Assembly: GCA_022496805.1 (NCBI GenBank)
Contig: CM040088.1
Span: 10,447,001 to 10,511,000 of the forward strand
DNA length: 64,000 bases
Direction: 5' to 3'
DNA from: Pohlia nutans
Taxonomy: Eukaryota; Streptophyta; Bryopsida; Bryales; Mniaceae
Below are positions 12,004 through 23,342 of this stretch, piece by piece (within the stretch, counting starts at the first letter, position 1; each line of letters opens with the position of its first letter). Both the position numbers and the translations under genes were made by a program. The notes under the pieces are model-generated. The model made no database searches. It had not been told where the DNA came from and saw only the letters and a list, made by a program, of their open reading frames with translations.

Positions 12004-12445
12004 TGAAGAGTTGGAATCAAGAGTCTGTTCGGAGAAGTGCTGCTACCTAGGCTACCAGAACCAAGTTCGGGCGTGCTACCATTAATACCGCATTTCGAGC
12101 GTACTTCCATAGAACATATATGTAACAAGTGATGCATCTAGGGTCCATGCATCAATAATTTCAAAATATAAAGGACTACACCCATCATCCTCTTTAGTCC
12201 AAGCCACACTAACTATTTACTCAAGGCTATACCTTTTTATGCATGGGAAAAAAATAAACCAAGGTTGAAGACTTTTGTACTACTCATGTAGGAGAACATC
12301 TGTAAACATACTTGGTAAAATTATTCATCCTACATAAAAAAATATAATCATCATAAAACAATTGGTGCATCTTGGACTAAAGGGGATAAGTTGTGTATTG
12401 CTTGTTCTTCCCAAATCCAGCACCAAGGTCGTTTAGACATAAAAC
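12004..12445. other. intergenic DNA before a truncated LINE; nothing recognised
   Basis: No coding or repeat structure that I can support. The similarity between the two LINE copies begins at about 12446, so this stretch is host sequence. Confidence 0.4.
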
Positions 12446-12993
12446 TAATACTATCCTCAAATAAATCAAGATGCTACACTCTCATGAATGCGGGCACATT
12501 CAACAATAACCCACAAGAAAACACAGTTCCTCCATGGTTATTACCATGTACTTGTAATCAACAAAGATGTCAATGTAATGCTAGATTCAAACCAGATATA
12601 TTATGCATTAAAGGCCTCCCATACCAAAGCCCACCTCCTCTAAACCCCGAAAATAACCTAACCATACAATTCATAGAATTCACATACACAAACGACAGAT
12701 TTTCACCAAAAACAATTGGCAGAATTTTTTTTAAATATCAACCTTTAATCAATAACATCATACAACAAGGTTGGAAAGTAGATCCTATCATAGTCATTAC
12801 AGCTGGAGCTAGAGGAACCACACACGTTCCCTCAATGAAACAACTAGAAACAAAATTCAACATTTGCGAAACCTCCATAAAGCACACATTCAAAGCAATA
12901 AATACCATTGCCATACAGTATGCCGGATCTATCCTTTTACATAAAAGACGTATAGAGAATAATCAAACAATACCAACAGACGCAGTACATTAA
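12446..12993 (+). pseudogene. LINE ORF2 C-terminus, restriction-like endonuclease domain
   Basis: An open frame to TAA 12991-12993 encodes NAGTFNNNPQENTVPPWLLP, then a CxC...CxC cluster (CTCNQQRCQC). It continues with KPDILCIKG, about twenty residues later IQFIEFTYTNDRF, and then KYQPLINNI. The KPD - E - K/KY spacing is that of the PD-(D/E)XK endonuclease at the C-terminus of R2/R4/CRE-type non-LTR retrotransposons (family knowledge). The reverse transcriptase part is missing, so this is a fragment; frame upstream of 12446 is host sequence. The KPD triad is intact here, unlike the second copy. Confidence 0.75.
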
Positions 12994-13484
12994 AAGAGGG
13001 AGAGTAATGGTGAAAACCACTGCTAGCCACTCTTTTCCAAACAACTAGCTCAACTTGTCTCAGGGAATAGGATGGACCGGTTGGTTAGTACAAACTTTCC
13101 TGCCATGATAACTCACTAGCAGCACCAAGCCATGTGTATCACACCAATGCTCAACGAACCCAACTGGTTTCGAACCCGGACCACATAATCGTGATACAAC
13201 GCCTCTCACCAACCAACCAAAGAACTCATGACATGGTGATAAAATTTCTCACGAAGCATACCTTTATACAAACTAGCATCCACCCATCATTACTCCGCTT
13301 TTTTCCTTTGTTATTGGCATTGTTACTTTGTTTTGGTTAATATAGTGTCCATCCTCGAAAGGGGAGAGTAGTTTTGTTCCAATGTCCCTTTGTCCGGTGG
13401 GCATCGGGTCATTGACATTACGAACGGACACTTTATTCACGCCGGCCCTTATTTAGGGTTGGTGTTTCTATCTATCTATCTAAC
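12446..13484 (+). mobile_element. 5'-truncated LINE with restriction-like endonuclease domain
   Basis: Aligning with the second copy (26120-26750 joined to 32400-32986) shows similarity from about 12446 to the end. The copy consists of the last ~180 codons of the polymerase ORF, then ~480 bases of 3' UTR ending in a TCTATCTATCTATC tail. The UTR contains an antisense tRNA-like segment (13130-13215, with GGTTTCGAACCCGG). Loss of the 5' part is the usual outcome of incomplete reverse transcription. Confidence 0.8.
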
Positions 13485-13630
13485 GTTTAGACATATTGTT
13501 GCAAGAGCTAAGCACTTTCTTAAAATAGGAAAAGACGAGCTCCGATTTTCACGTCACTGTTGTTGTGGCCTACTTCTACTCGTGGAAATCTGCAATCATT
13601 TGCCTGCTTCAGGAAGTGTGAATCAGTTAA

Positions 13631-14355
13631 CCCCTAAAGGTTGGGCCTATGACCATGGAATCATGTTTTATCTGTCACACTCAATCTTGCTACTAAAAAT
13701 AATAAAAGAATTCAAATTTATATTTTTGGTAGATGAAGTCACATGTCTACTACAAATCATGATATTTTCATAAATTTTGGTGAAAATTTGAAATTACTAT
13801 GGTTTTATGAAGTGATTGTAAAGAAAATCTATATCAATTACAAAATGTACTAGAAAATTCCGATTTTTTTACCTAAGGTGTAAATTACAATGAAGAAAAG
13901 TTTAGTTGATGAAAATCATCCGTGTATCTAAATTTAGAAAATTTGCTAGACCTTGGTGATACCTACCGAACTTGTAACTACAATAAAACACTCAATTTTC
14001 AAAATTTTCCAAAAATTCAAAGTGGAGTAGAAACTAGACTTGGCAAGCTTCATTTTGTTAGTTGAGCTCAAATGCAATGGAACTCATTTTCATGGCCTAA
14101 ATTTAGTTTAAGTAGAACAAGCAAAAAGAATCAAAATACACTACACGGTGAACCGTTTTTACGACTCTTTTTGTAGTTGGGACCCCATGTAAAATCTAAA
14201 AATAGCTTGAATGATTTGAATTTAACTTGAAGGGTGGCATCACCAAGCAAAGCCCTTCACATAAAGAATTGGATGGAAATCATCCACGCAGCATTGGAAT
14301 TGAACAGTCGACTTCATTCATAAGCCATTTTTTTGGTCTCGGCAGCGTTTAGGGG
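13631..14355 (+). mobile_element. TTAA-target element, subfamily with CCCCTAAAGG end
   Basis: Starts CCCCTAAAGG and ends CGTTTAGGGG, with TTAA at 13627-13630 and 14356-14359. 725 bp, no coding region. Its first ~240 bp recur inverted at 49536-49775 and directly at 50277-50505. Confidence 0.85.
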
Positions 14356-14691
14356 TTAACTGGCCAGCTCAAGCTGCTGGAAGTTGGCTTGCTTTTCTCC
14401 GGAGTCAAGTGGCGTCTCAATTGCAACAACTTCAGTGGGTCCATGTGTTGGATGGAGAACTGTCTCTCCGGTTGGGGTCCATTTGTCAAGTGGTTTAAAG
14501 CACACAAGTGTATCATGGATTTGGGGTTGATATATGCCTGATTCCGAGTATGATCCGGCCAACTGAATGTGCTCAAGAGGGAGTGAAGATTCTGCAACTG
14601 ATTAAAATACGTTATGGAGAATCATGATCATGTGAAAATGAGAGCATCTGTTACAAGTTGAAGCAACCTTAAGTTCACACTTCACACCAGC

Positions 14692-15046
14692 ACGTATTGG
14701 TCAAAGTAGATAGATATGAACTCCGGTCCTCTTTCGAGGCTGGCGTAAATAAAGTGTTTGTTCGTCTTGACAATGAGCCAGTGCCCACCGGACAAAGGGC
14801 CATTGGTACAAGACTACTCACCTCTTTCGAGAATAGACACTTTAGTGACCAGAGATAAATACTAGTAACACTAGTAAAATTCATTAGTTAGAACTAGCGC
14901 GGGTATAAATTGGTGTTTGTTTTGCTAGTGGTCGCCAAGTCATGGTTCCAAGGTTGGTTGGAGAAGGACGTTTATGTTACAATTGTATGGTCCAGGTTCG
15001 ATTCCCGCTGAGTCCGTTTGAGCGTTTATTGTGATTGGTCAAAGTA
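14692..15046 (-). mobile_element. LINE 3'-tail fragment
   Basis: Begins with a TAGATAGATA tract and carries the same segments as the LINE 3' UTRs, inverted: a GGCGTAAATAAAGTG block, a CCGGACAAAGGGCC block and the tRNA-like GGTTCGATTCCC. No coding part remains. It abuts the next TTAA element. Confidence 0.7.
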
Positions 15047-15053
15047 CTCTTAA

Positions 15054-15604
15054 CCCTTAAACGTCAAGAGGGTCTTCAACGAGTAGCCCAAAAGAATAAA
15101 AATAAAAAATTTAAGAGAGCTGCCCCCAATAGTAACCCCTTGAGTAACGTGAACAACCAATGAAAATTTCTCAAATCCTCTATCAGAATAGTGAATTGAG
15201 TGACTAGTGTCACCCCAAAAAAAATAAATTAAAAATACAATGAGATTTCGCCTCTGCAGTGAGCTCTATAATTCTGAATTTAAAATTTATTAAAATTTGT
15301 TTTAAAATAATTAAAATTTATTACCAAAAAAAAGCACTGTTGAATAGAATTGGCCAGCGCTAGCAACTCTGGTATTCATCAAGATCTCAAGTTGTTTGAC
15401 TCCCTCCACTCCCTCCCCACCAATTCTCTTTTCAATTTCCTTGAAATGTAAAATTTACTAAAACAAACGTATTTTCTATATTTAGGCTCGTGTTTTCATC
15501 ACCTTTCCAAAGCACCAATCCATTTCAATTTTGGTTGAGAAAATCCCCTTCTTTCTTGATTATTCTTCAAAACAAGCCCATGGGACGTTTTTGATGTTTA
15601 GAGG
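15054..15604 (+). mobile_element. TTAA-target element
   Basis: Left end CCCTTAAACGTC after TTAA 15050-15053; right end GTTTAGAGG before TTAA 15605-15608. 551 bp, non-coding, own subfamily. Confidence 0.7.
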
Positions 15605-15608
15605 TTAA

Positions 15609-16041
15609 ATGTAATCCATTAAATTTGAAATATACCTGCAGCTAAGGTTGGGTAAGGGTAAGACCTCAAATTCAACTGAACAATTTACATTCTAGAAATC
15701 TGATCATCCATGAGTAGAGTCGCTATTTCACAAAGTCTAACCTACTAAACTGTATGTCCAACTTACTTTCAGATTTTTCAAATCTTCACATTCATTACAT
15801 GCTCGTCAGTTGAATAGACATTTTAGTAAGTTGAACATGCATTTTAGTAGAATGGACTTTGTGAAAGATCTTCATTGTCCATGAATTCACTGTCCATGAA
15901 TTCACTGTCCATGAGCAGTGAACAATCAAACTACTCCAACAAACAAACTCTTTATTCACAATGGTCTTTGGATCCACCATATGATTATTATTATGATCTT
16001 ACTAGCACCAAATCAGACACTTTGCAAGTACTAATATACAC
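15609..16041. other. spacer between two TTAA elements
   Basis: AT-rich. It holds a triplicated CCATGAATTCACTGT direct repeat at 15879-15915 and nothing coding that I can support. Confidence 0.5.
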
Positions 16042-16045
16042 TTAA

Positions 16046-16610
16046 CCCCTAAACGTCCAACCGTCTAGAAAGTGGACGATGAACAAAATCAAGCATAGTA
16101 TTCTCATCCGTCATTGACTTTTTGCAGTTTGGATTTTTTTACTATATATTTTATGGGAAGTTAGCTTCATGCATGTGTGATCCAATTACTCAATTAGAAT
16201 GGGGATAATTTGTGAAAATTTTATGCCTCATTTCATGTTGTATTGATTCACCCAAAATTTCGAAGATTTCAATGTAAAAGTGCTCTTAAAAAATTCAACT
16301 CAAAAAATTAAGCAACCAAAATCACTACACTTGGAATATTACATTTCAACCAATCACAACAAATTTCATGTACAAATTGACAATATCTTATTCGTAATCA
16401 AATTACAAAAAAAAATTCAGTTTTAAGTTTCAAATTTTATACAAAAATATTGGTGACATCAATCATAAATCTAACCGTATGGATAGAATCAAAAATTCAT
16501 AATGTACAACTTTTATTCATATGTCAAGTTCAAAATATCCCTCTTAGTTACATTTTATAAGACATCTTTTGAAATTCTCCAAATCTGGAGAGGGTGAGGA
16601 CGTTTAGGGG
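16046..16610 (+). mobile_element. TTAA-target element, reference copy of subfamily A
   Basis: CCCCTAAACGTCC at the left and its exact inverse GGACGTTTAGGGG at the right, flanked by TTAA 16042-16045 and 16611-16614. It contains a left hairpin CGTCTA/TGGACG (16062-16078) and a right hairpin CTCCA/TGGAG (16577-16590). 565 bp, non-coding. Related copies lie at 17525-19442, 44402-44982, 50598-51176 and 53459-54265. Confidence 0.9.
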
Positions 16611-16614
16611 TTAA

Positions 16615-17012
16615 ACTGTGGTAATTAATATTCTCCTTTTGCATGTGCTGGATCCCAGCCAATTATGGGCTCTGACTAATCTAGCTGGCAGGTGGTGTTT
16701 CTAATTTCTCAAATTTAGTGTGTACTACAGTAAAGACTCGAGGATACTGGATTTGAGGATTTGATTTCTAATCATACTTTATTCCATCGAGCACACAATA
16801 CATTTACAAATTCAGACTACCGCGTCATTTTCCATACTTGTAAATATATTTATTCATTTCTTTATTTTATTTTTGTTTTGTTTAATATTTATTCATTCAT
16901 TGTTGAAGTCAAGGAGGCCGAGATTCAGGATTTGGCAGTCAGCATACTATTTGCATGCAAACTGGTAGAAGCGTAGAAACCAAGCTTGCACGATTATGGA
17001 CCCAAAGTTACC
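16615..17012. other. spacer, nothing recognised
   Basis: Short AT-rich stretch with a 71-codon open frame at 16761-16976 of unremarkable composition. I do not regard it as a gene. Confidence 0.4.
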
Positions 17013-17015
17013 TAA

Positions 17016-17381
17016 GGGCCGCTTCACACTATGGCCGTCTATATCGAGAGGCCGTGGGATTGAGTGTCCAAACTTTGTTGAGAGTCTAAAGAAATGGGCT
17101 GAAAATAGGCAAAAAAATATAGTTTTGATTTTTTATGAAAAAAAATAAATCGACGGCCTCTCGACCATAGTTTGAGTTTCCATTCCTGTCTGATCCAAAC
17201 TTCTTTCGAGAGTCTGTCAACTTGGTCAAAAAGTGCTGCCATGTAGGCATTTTGGAGGGCGATGACTTTTGAACTTTGGCCTCTAGTGTGAAGGGTCAAG
17301 AGGTTGAATTCTTGGTTTATTGCAATTTGATTGGTGAAATACTACGGCCTCTCGACCTTTGGCCATAGTGTGAAGCGGTCC
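17016..17381. mobile_element. Tourist/Harbinger-like MITE, family D
   Basis: Inverted ends GGGCCGCTTCACACTATGG and CCATAGTGTGAAGCGGTCC with TAA duplications at 17013-17015 and 17382-17384. 366 bp. Clearly homologous along its length to 60932-61284. A longer relative with similar ends is at 19696-21083. Confidence 0.85.
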
Positions 17382-17566
17382 TAACTCTCGCTTTAATTCC
17401 GTTTGAATTTCTTTTGGGCAGGTTTTATTACTGGTTTTTTTTTTTTTTTGAAACAAGAAGATGAAACCCCATTGAGTTAATGAAGGTTGCACACACAGAA
17501 ATCCAGAGGGGTTTTATTATTTAACCCCTAAAAATTCTCACCCCTCTCCAGATTTGGAGAATTGCA

Positions 17567-17925
17567 AAGATGCATTAGAATTATTTGTAAAGCCGAGCAA
17601 AAAAATTCTAAAAGAAGAAAGACAAGGCAAGACTGGGCTTTTAGCTTGAAAGGCGGTAAAAAAAGTTTTGGCCCCTTTTTTTTCAACCAATGACAACGTT
17701 GTAAAGGAGATTTGAACTTTGAGCCCTCCCAATGCAAAAGAAGCTCCTCCAAACCGCACTGGGTTCCGATGGTGGAACCTTGGAGTGCCCCACGTCGGCC
17801 TCCAGATCCCGCAAACCCATCGACATGGATGGTTGTGACAAAGAGTGTAAGAAATTTCTGTAAAAGCTCAAACAGAGTAACTAACAGACATGCCAATCCT
17901 TCTTCTACTTTACGGATAACTCTAT
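17567..17925 (-). repeat. ~360 bp repeat with imperfect inverted ends and tRNA-like B box (copy 1)
   Basis: Ends resemble AGAGTTATCCGTAAAG in inverted orientation. The interior on the minus strand has a tRNA-like stretch (GGTTTGGAGGAGC, then an anticodon-arm-like segment, then AGTTCAAATCTCC, a decayed B box). Other copies are at 36478-36840 and 49236-49515. A minus-strand open frame across it is incidental. Confidence 0.6.
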
Positions 17926-17980
17926 GGTAAAATGCAACTAAGAGGGATATTTTGAACTTGATGAACGAATAAAAGTTGTA

Positions 17981-18978
17981 CAGTGGGGTACCAATCAAAA
18001 TGTCGTTTTCGAATTCGCAATGAGATAAATTTCAGTACTGCCAACTTTGAAAGCCTCCCGAGAGCTCAAAAATTGGTATTTTACCACGAAATTTTTACCA
18101 AAAAATTATCTTTAAGTTAATTATATGTGTGCCAAATTTCAAGGCCAAAAGATTCACTAATAAAAAGTTATTCAAAATCTACCAACATTGGTAGCTGTTT
18201 CACTGCTACCAACTTTGATAGCCTCCCAAAGGTTGAATAATTTTTTTTTGCCATGAAATTCTTGGAACAAAAACCTCTTTATGTTAATAACATATGATAA
18301 AAATTTCAAGGCCAAAAGATTAATAAAAAAAAAAGATATTAACAATCTACCAACATGCCCTCTAGGTTACAAGCAGTGATTGAGGCAAAAAGAGGACATA
18401 CACGTTGGTAGATTGTAATTTTTTTTTTTGTATAAATTTTTTGACCTTGAAATTTGGCATGAATGTTTTATCATAAAGAGCATGTTGTACCAAAAATTTC
18501 ATGGTAAATAGACAATTTCTCAACCGTCAGGAGGGTGTCAAAGTTGGTGTCAAAGTTGGTGTCAAAGTTGGTAGATATGTTGCCTCAATCACATGTTGGT
18601 AGATTGTTGATATCTTTTTTTGTATTAATCTTTTGGCCTTGAAATTTTTATCATATGTTATTATCATAAAGAGGTTTTTGTTCCAAGAATTTCATGGCAA
18701 AAAAGAAATAATTCAATCTTTGGGAGGCTGTCAAAGTTGGCAGCAGTGAAAACATTTCCACAGCTACCAATGTTGGTAGATTTTGAATAAAATTTTTTTG
18801 GTGAATCTTTTGGCCTTGAAATTTGGCACACATATAATTAACTTAAAGATAATTCTTTGGTAAACATTTCGTGGTAAAATACCAATTTTTGAGCTCTCGG
18901 GAGGCTTTCAAAGTTGGCAGTACTGAAATTTTTCTCACTGCGAATTCGAAAACGACATTTTGATTGGTACCCCACTGT
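17981..18978. mobile_element. foldback element built of inverted ~170-190 bp modules
   Basis: Inverted ends CAGTGGGGTACCAATC... and ...GATTGGTACCCCACTG. The left arm has two copies of a module, inverted relative to three on the right. Each has GTTGGTAGATT, CTTTTGGCCTTGAAATTTGG and TCAAAGTTGGCAG. The element at 16046-16610 shows the uninterrupted target (GTTGTACATTATG), so the duplication is TA (GTAC if the end is drawn one base inwards). A triplicated GTGTCAAAGTTG lies at 18537-18575. Non-coding. Confidence 0.8.
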
Positions 18979-19446
18979 ACATTATGAATATTAGATTCTA
19001 TCCATACAGTTAGATCTATATTGCGATCACCAATAATTTTTGTATAAAATTTGAAACTTAAAATTCAGTTTTTTTGGGTAATTTGATTACAAATTAGATA
19101 TTGACAATTTGTGGATGAGATTTGTTGTGATGGGTTGAAATGTAATACTATAAGTGTAGTATTTTTTAGTGATTTTTGGGTTGCTTAATTTTATGAGTTG
19201 ACTTTTTAAAGAGCACTTTTGAAATGAAGATCTTAAGTTTTTTTGGTGAGTCGCTACAACATGAAATGATGCATAATTTTTTTGCAAATTGTCCCCTTTC
19301 TAATTGGTTCGCACATACATGAAGCTAACTTCCCATAAAATCTATAGTGAAAAATCTACATTGCAAGAAGTGCATGACGGATGAGAGGACAAAGTTTGAT
19401 TGTGTACATCATTCATAAAATGAATGGTTGGGCGTTTAGGGGTTAA

Positions 19447-19692
19447 TAAGCTCTTTTAGAGTAAAGATGGTATAGCCGCGAGGTTTTGTCTTAATATTCT
19501 TTATATTCGTGGTAATTTTTAAATATTTGAACAAGCTTTAAAATTATTTAATTATTATTGAAGTGCTATAGATAATTTAATACATACTATAAAAAAATGT
19601 ATAAATACTAAGATAAAGTGTAATATTGTTTAAGAATTGTGATGTTGGGATTTCTTTCAATTAAATTTTTTTCCATTTCAAATTGGAGGTTC
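19447..19692. other. AT-rich spacer
   Basis: No coding or repeat structure seen. Confidence 0.4.
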
Positions 19693-19695
19693 TTA

Positions 19696-21083
19696 GGGCC
19701 GATTTACACTACCGTGGAAAAGTCCACCGGTCATGAATTCTAGGGGAATTTTGAAATGTGATTGGCGAAGAGCAACACTCTTGGTTGGGGGTGGTATATA
19801 CTACAGCCAAGATTCCCCCGGTGGAGAACTTTGTACATGGATGAAAAAATGACATAGCTGCCAATGTCGCGACACTTTTTGAAGGGGAGTTCTTCAGAGG
19901 TCAAGTTTCTTGGGCAACCTCAAAGCCTTGAACAAGAAACTTGGCCTCCGGAGTCCGGAGAACTCCAACTTGAATAAAACATGTGTTGTCCTAAATATTT
20001 CAAGGTCATTTTTGAAGGTTTAGGGCTTGTTTTCAAGCATTTTAACTTGTGATGTCATAAACCACTATAACTGAAACAATAACATGCTTCATAACCATAA
20101 ACATTGCAAGAAAAACTGGAATTTTCTCTCTTTGATTGTCCATGGTTCAAGATCAATGTAGAAGAGAGAGAAATCAAAGAGGATGATTAAGAATAATGTA
20201 TGTACTATATACTTAAGTGCTTCCTACAATGTATATGGGATTATGGGATTTTCCCTCTTCACTCCTAAAAGACCATGACTATGTTCTCCAAAGATCTCTC
20301 CAAATTTGCCTTTCAAGTGTAAAGAGCAAAACTGGGGAAAATAAAACATGCCCCTCAATTTCCAACTGTAGGATCTTGTTTTGGATTATTGAACACATCC
20401 ATGGATTTTTTTTTTTTGAATTAAAATTTTTCTTACCACACAAATTGGAAGATTATAGCAATCGAAGTGAAGAGAATTATTTTTTGGACCCTTCTTTACA
20501 GGGTCAGCCCACTTTGATTCTCCAAAGGATGAAATTTTTGCACTACAAACAATTAGCTTCTTTAAAAATCTTTAAGAAAATAATGTTAGCTACTTGTTTA
20601 CCTTAATTTAGATGTATTATAGAGGTGGAACATTTTCAAAAAATTCTTGTCATGAAAGAAGTTCCAAAACATGGCCAAACTCATTTTATTTTTTGATCCA
20701 TACAATTTTTTCAAATTTCAATACAATGGTCATTTAGGGAGTAAGGTTTCTACTATGGCCGGCTATGACATTTTGTGAAGTTGTCCGGTGAACTTCTCTT
20801 GGTGAAGTTGTTCAATACACTTCTCCTCTTGGTGAAGTTGTTCAATACACTTCTCCTCTTGGTGAAGTTGTTCAATACACTTCTCCTCTTGGTGAAGTTG
20901 TCCAATATACTTCTCCTCTAGGTGGTTACACTATGGCCAATCAAGACTTCTGAAGGCATTGTTTTTTTTTATTGTCTTTTCATCTTCTCCGACATACCAT
21001 TCCTAACCTCAAATAACCATGTATTGGGCTGAAATTCTCAGTGACTGACCGGTGCACTTCTCCACCGTAGTGTAAAGCAGCCC
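19696..21083. mobile_element. 1.4 kb Harbinger-like non-autonomous element, family D relative
   Basis: Ends GGGCCGATTTACACTACCG and CGGTAGTGTAAAGCAGCCC-like (actual right end ACCGTAGTGTAAAGCAGCCC), with TTA at 19693-19695 and 21084-21086. A 129-residue frame at 20217-20606 has no recognisable domain. A 30 bp tandem array occupies 20794-20925. No transposase is seen. Confidence 0.75.
20794..20925. repeat. 30-bp tandem array
   Basis: About four and a half copies of a 30 base unit containing CTCTTGGTGAAGTTGTTCAA. The central copies are identical, so the array is young. It lies inside the Harbinger-like element. Confidence 0.9.
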
Positions 21084-21933
21084 TTAGTGTTCACATGGAA
21101 AGATTGAAAACAAAAATGAAACCTTGAGTTCATTTGCTTGTCCTCCAAAACAAGTAAAACCTGTCATTTGTTTTACAAGCTCTGTATTGTCGTTTCTGTC
21201 ATGAATGACCCAGCCTTCACTGGAACCCTCAGCATGTAATCTTGCATTGTCTTGGCTCCTGTATTTCATCGCAATGAAATTACTTTCATTTGTGTCCCAA
21301 AAATCAGATAAAAACAGATAAATTCCAATAACAATTTTAGTTAAATTATCCATCACCAGAGTAAGAATGAAGATTCACTGTAACGCAAAAATCTACAGAT
21401 TCCCGGAAGATGCCAGTTCCAGATTCTGATCCAGGCATCAAGTGAATTATCGTGTCACAATACGATCCCTTCCATCTACCACGCACCCCGGCGCAACTGT
21501 TGGTAAGTTACTAGGTTTTCGCTTCCTGATCTACCAGTGAGGGCTTCCTGATCTACCCACCTCATCTACTGCAACTAGCCCAATCCACATCTAAGTTACA
21601 GCTCAAAAGGACAGGCCGACGAGATTTGAAAAATAAAAACAAAGGACAGCAGTTGAACTGAGCACGAATACCCAGACGGATGTTGTGAAGCCTTGCAACT
21701 GCTACGTACACGCAACCGATTCCAACGATCCCATTGACATTCACCAACGTACATACATGGAATGCTGTTTTCGAATGGCTTTGAAACGAAACAAACATAT
21801 TGACCCTGGAGTTGCGGCGGGGGCAGTAGGTAGTGTGGTGTCAACAAGCCCTGCCTGCCTACAACTGACAGGGTTCGGTTGTTGACAAATGGATGACAAA
21901 GCGGGTGACAATTGAAAAACCGGCCATCCGAAA

Positions 21934-21957
21934 GACAGACAGACAGACAGACAGACA
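21934..21957. repeat. (GACA)6 microsatellite
   Basis: Six uninterrupted GACA units. Confidence 0.95.
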
Positions 21958-22146
21958 TAGACCGCGCGCGCAACCACGAGGGAGGGAGGGAGCGGGGTTG
22001 CAGGCGAAAAGAAGGCGAGTTTCAATGGCGCAGACCGCGCGAGATCGTCGGCAATTAACCATGGGAGTGAGGAGATTCCGTGCATGCATGCATGGTCAAC
22101 CTGGCTCTGGATGGATCGATGAACCCCAATTGGCCCTGCTGTTCTT

Positions 22147-22245
22147 GAGTTAGATGGTCACCGGCCTCGCCGATCGCGGTGGGGGTGGGTTTGTATTCTG
22201 TTTTTCCTCGCAACAGAGGTTCTTCCTTTGTTTGTGCAAAAAACA
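22147..22245 (+). repeat. repeat fragment shared with 51190-51300
   Basis: CCGGCCTCGCCG..CGGTGGGGGTGG, then a TTCTTCCTTTGTTTGTG block followed by CAAAAAACAA, matches the second site closely (CCTTTGTTTGTGTCAAAAATAA). It ends in an A-rich tract like a retroposon 3' end; family unknown. Confidence 0.5.
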
Positions 22246-22500
22246 ACAATTGGCCCTGTTGAGCGCCTCTTTCTTGCCCTCTTGGCTGTTGCTCTAACTT
22301 TTTACTTACCAGCCAGCACGTTCATGTTGTTTCTGACTGGTTTCTAGTCCTCTGCTGTGCCAGATACTATTTCCTTTGACCCCGGGCGCGGCGGGCCCTC
22401 CTGTTCTGGTCCCGAAGCTGCTCTCCCACTTCCGTTCGGTTGCTCTAACTTGTCGTAACTGGTCCTTATTTCTACTGAGAACTCAAGATCGAGAGCTGAT

Positions 22501-22557
22501 CATGGCCCATTCACACCAGTCACCCAACGGGAGTGCCCAGAGAATCTGCATTTGTCA
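22501..22557 (+). pseudogene. exon-like fragment duplicated at 43251
   Basis: ATGGCCCATTCACACCAGTC... matches ATGGCCCAGTCACCC at 43251 over about 55 bases, including GAATCTGC.TTTGTCAAGT. The second copy ends at a good splice donor. No protein family recognised. Confidence 0.35.
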
Positions 22558-23342
22558 AGTCCTATGCTTAATGGCATTGGAGCCAAAGAGACAAAGGAGG
22601 ATGAAGAGAAGAAGAGACCAAATAGAGCCGTTTAGGTGTGCAAACAATCCAAATGTGTTGATTGCTGGAAAAAAAAAGTAATTTTTAACCAAGAATAATT
22701 AATTTAAATTTGGAAACGACCACAAGGCCAAGAATTGGCCTTTCATTTTTGGTGCACCTAATTTTTTGAGTTGAGGTTGTGTTAAACATTGTCAATTTTA
22801 GTTAAAAACTTGGTTTCGAAATTTTGGCCTCAAGTCTTGGAGTAAAGGAGTTGGAGTTGATTTTGAGATTTGGACCAATCATGACGGAAGTGAGGATGAG
22901 CCCCTTAGACATCAAAATGACCTTGAATTCATATGTAAAACGACCCTTGGAGCTTGATTACACTTACTTTTCTCAAAGTCTCAATGTTGTAGGCCAGCAA
23001 TGGCCACTCCTCTATCATTCACTTTGGGTACATTGCATCTTAATTGATTTGGATATATTGTTTTTCAAAATCATCCAATTTCATCTAAGAGTTCGTCTCT
23101 TTTGATTCAAGAATCATCTAGATTTGGATTAATTTGGTTAAACTATTTCTACTAATGGTTGTGCACTCACTTCTTTGTTATAGATTCTGTAGTTGTAGAT
23201 TTCAAGGGGTATTCAAATTTAATTGCTTCTCTGGAATCATAGGGGTGTTCCACCATGATATTTTAACTTTCAACTCTAATTCATAAATTTGAGTTCAAAG
23301 TAGATTTAGTGAGGCATGTAGATAGGTTGATGACAAGTGTAG

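Larger units (their letters stand above)
17525..19442 (-). mobile_element. TTAA-target element (subfamily A) carrying two nested insertions
   Basis: Ends CCCCTAAAAA... and ...GCGTTTAGGGG lie between TTAA 17521-17524 and 19443-19446. Read on the minus strand, the outer parts (17525-17566, 17926-17980, 18979-19442) match the element at 16046-16610, so the rest is inserted. The insertions are a ~360 bp repeat (17567-17925) and a ~1 kb foldback element (17981-18978). Confidence 0.85.
21087..23338. other. relatively GC-rich intergenic region; no gene recognised
   Basis: The part from about 21.4 to 22.6 kb is richer in G+C than its surroundings and contains many short overlapping frames on both strands. 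None encodes a recognisable protein. It holds a (GACA)n microsatellite, a GCATGCATGCATGG palindromic run at 22081-22094 (RY-like) and a repeat shared with 51.2 kb. Confidence 0.4.

Noticed and set aside
17528..17998. 156-codon minus-strand ORF
   Set aside because: It runs across a nested ~360 bp repeat and the host TTAA element; the same repeat elsewhere is not open in that frame.
20794..20925. Regularly spaced repeats as a CRISPR-like array
   Set aside because: The 30-bp units are directly adjacent without spacers, within a eukaryotic transposon.
21596..22089. Overlapping minus-strand ORFs up to 125 codons
   Set aside because: Composition is driven by (GACA)n (CLSVCLSV strings) and no domain is visible.
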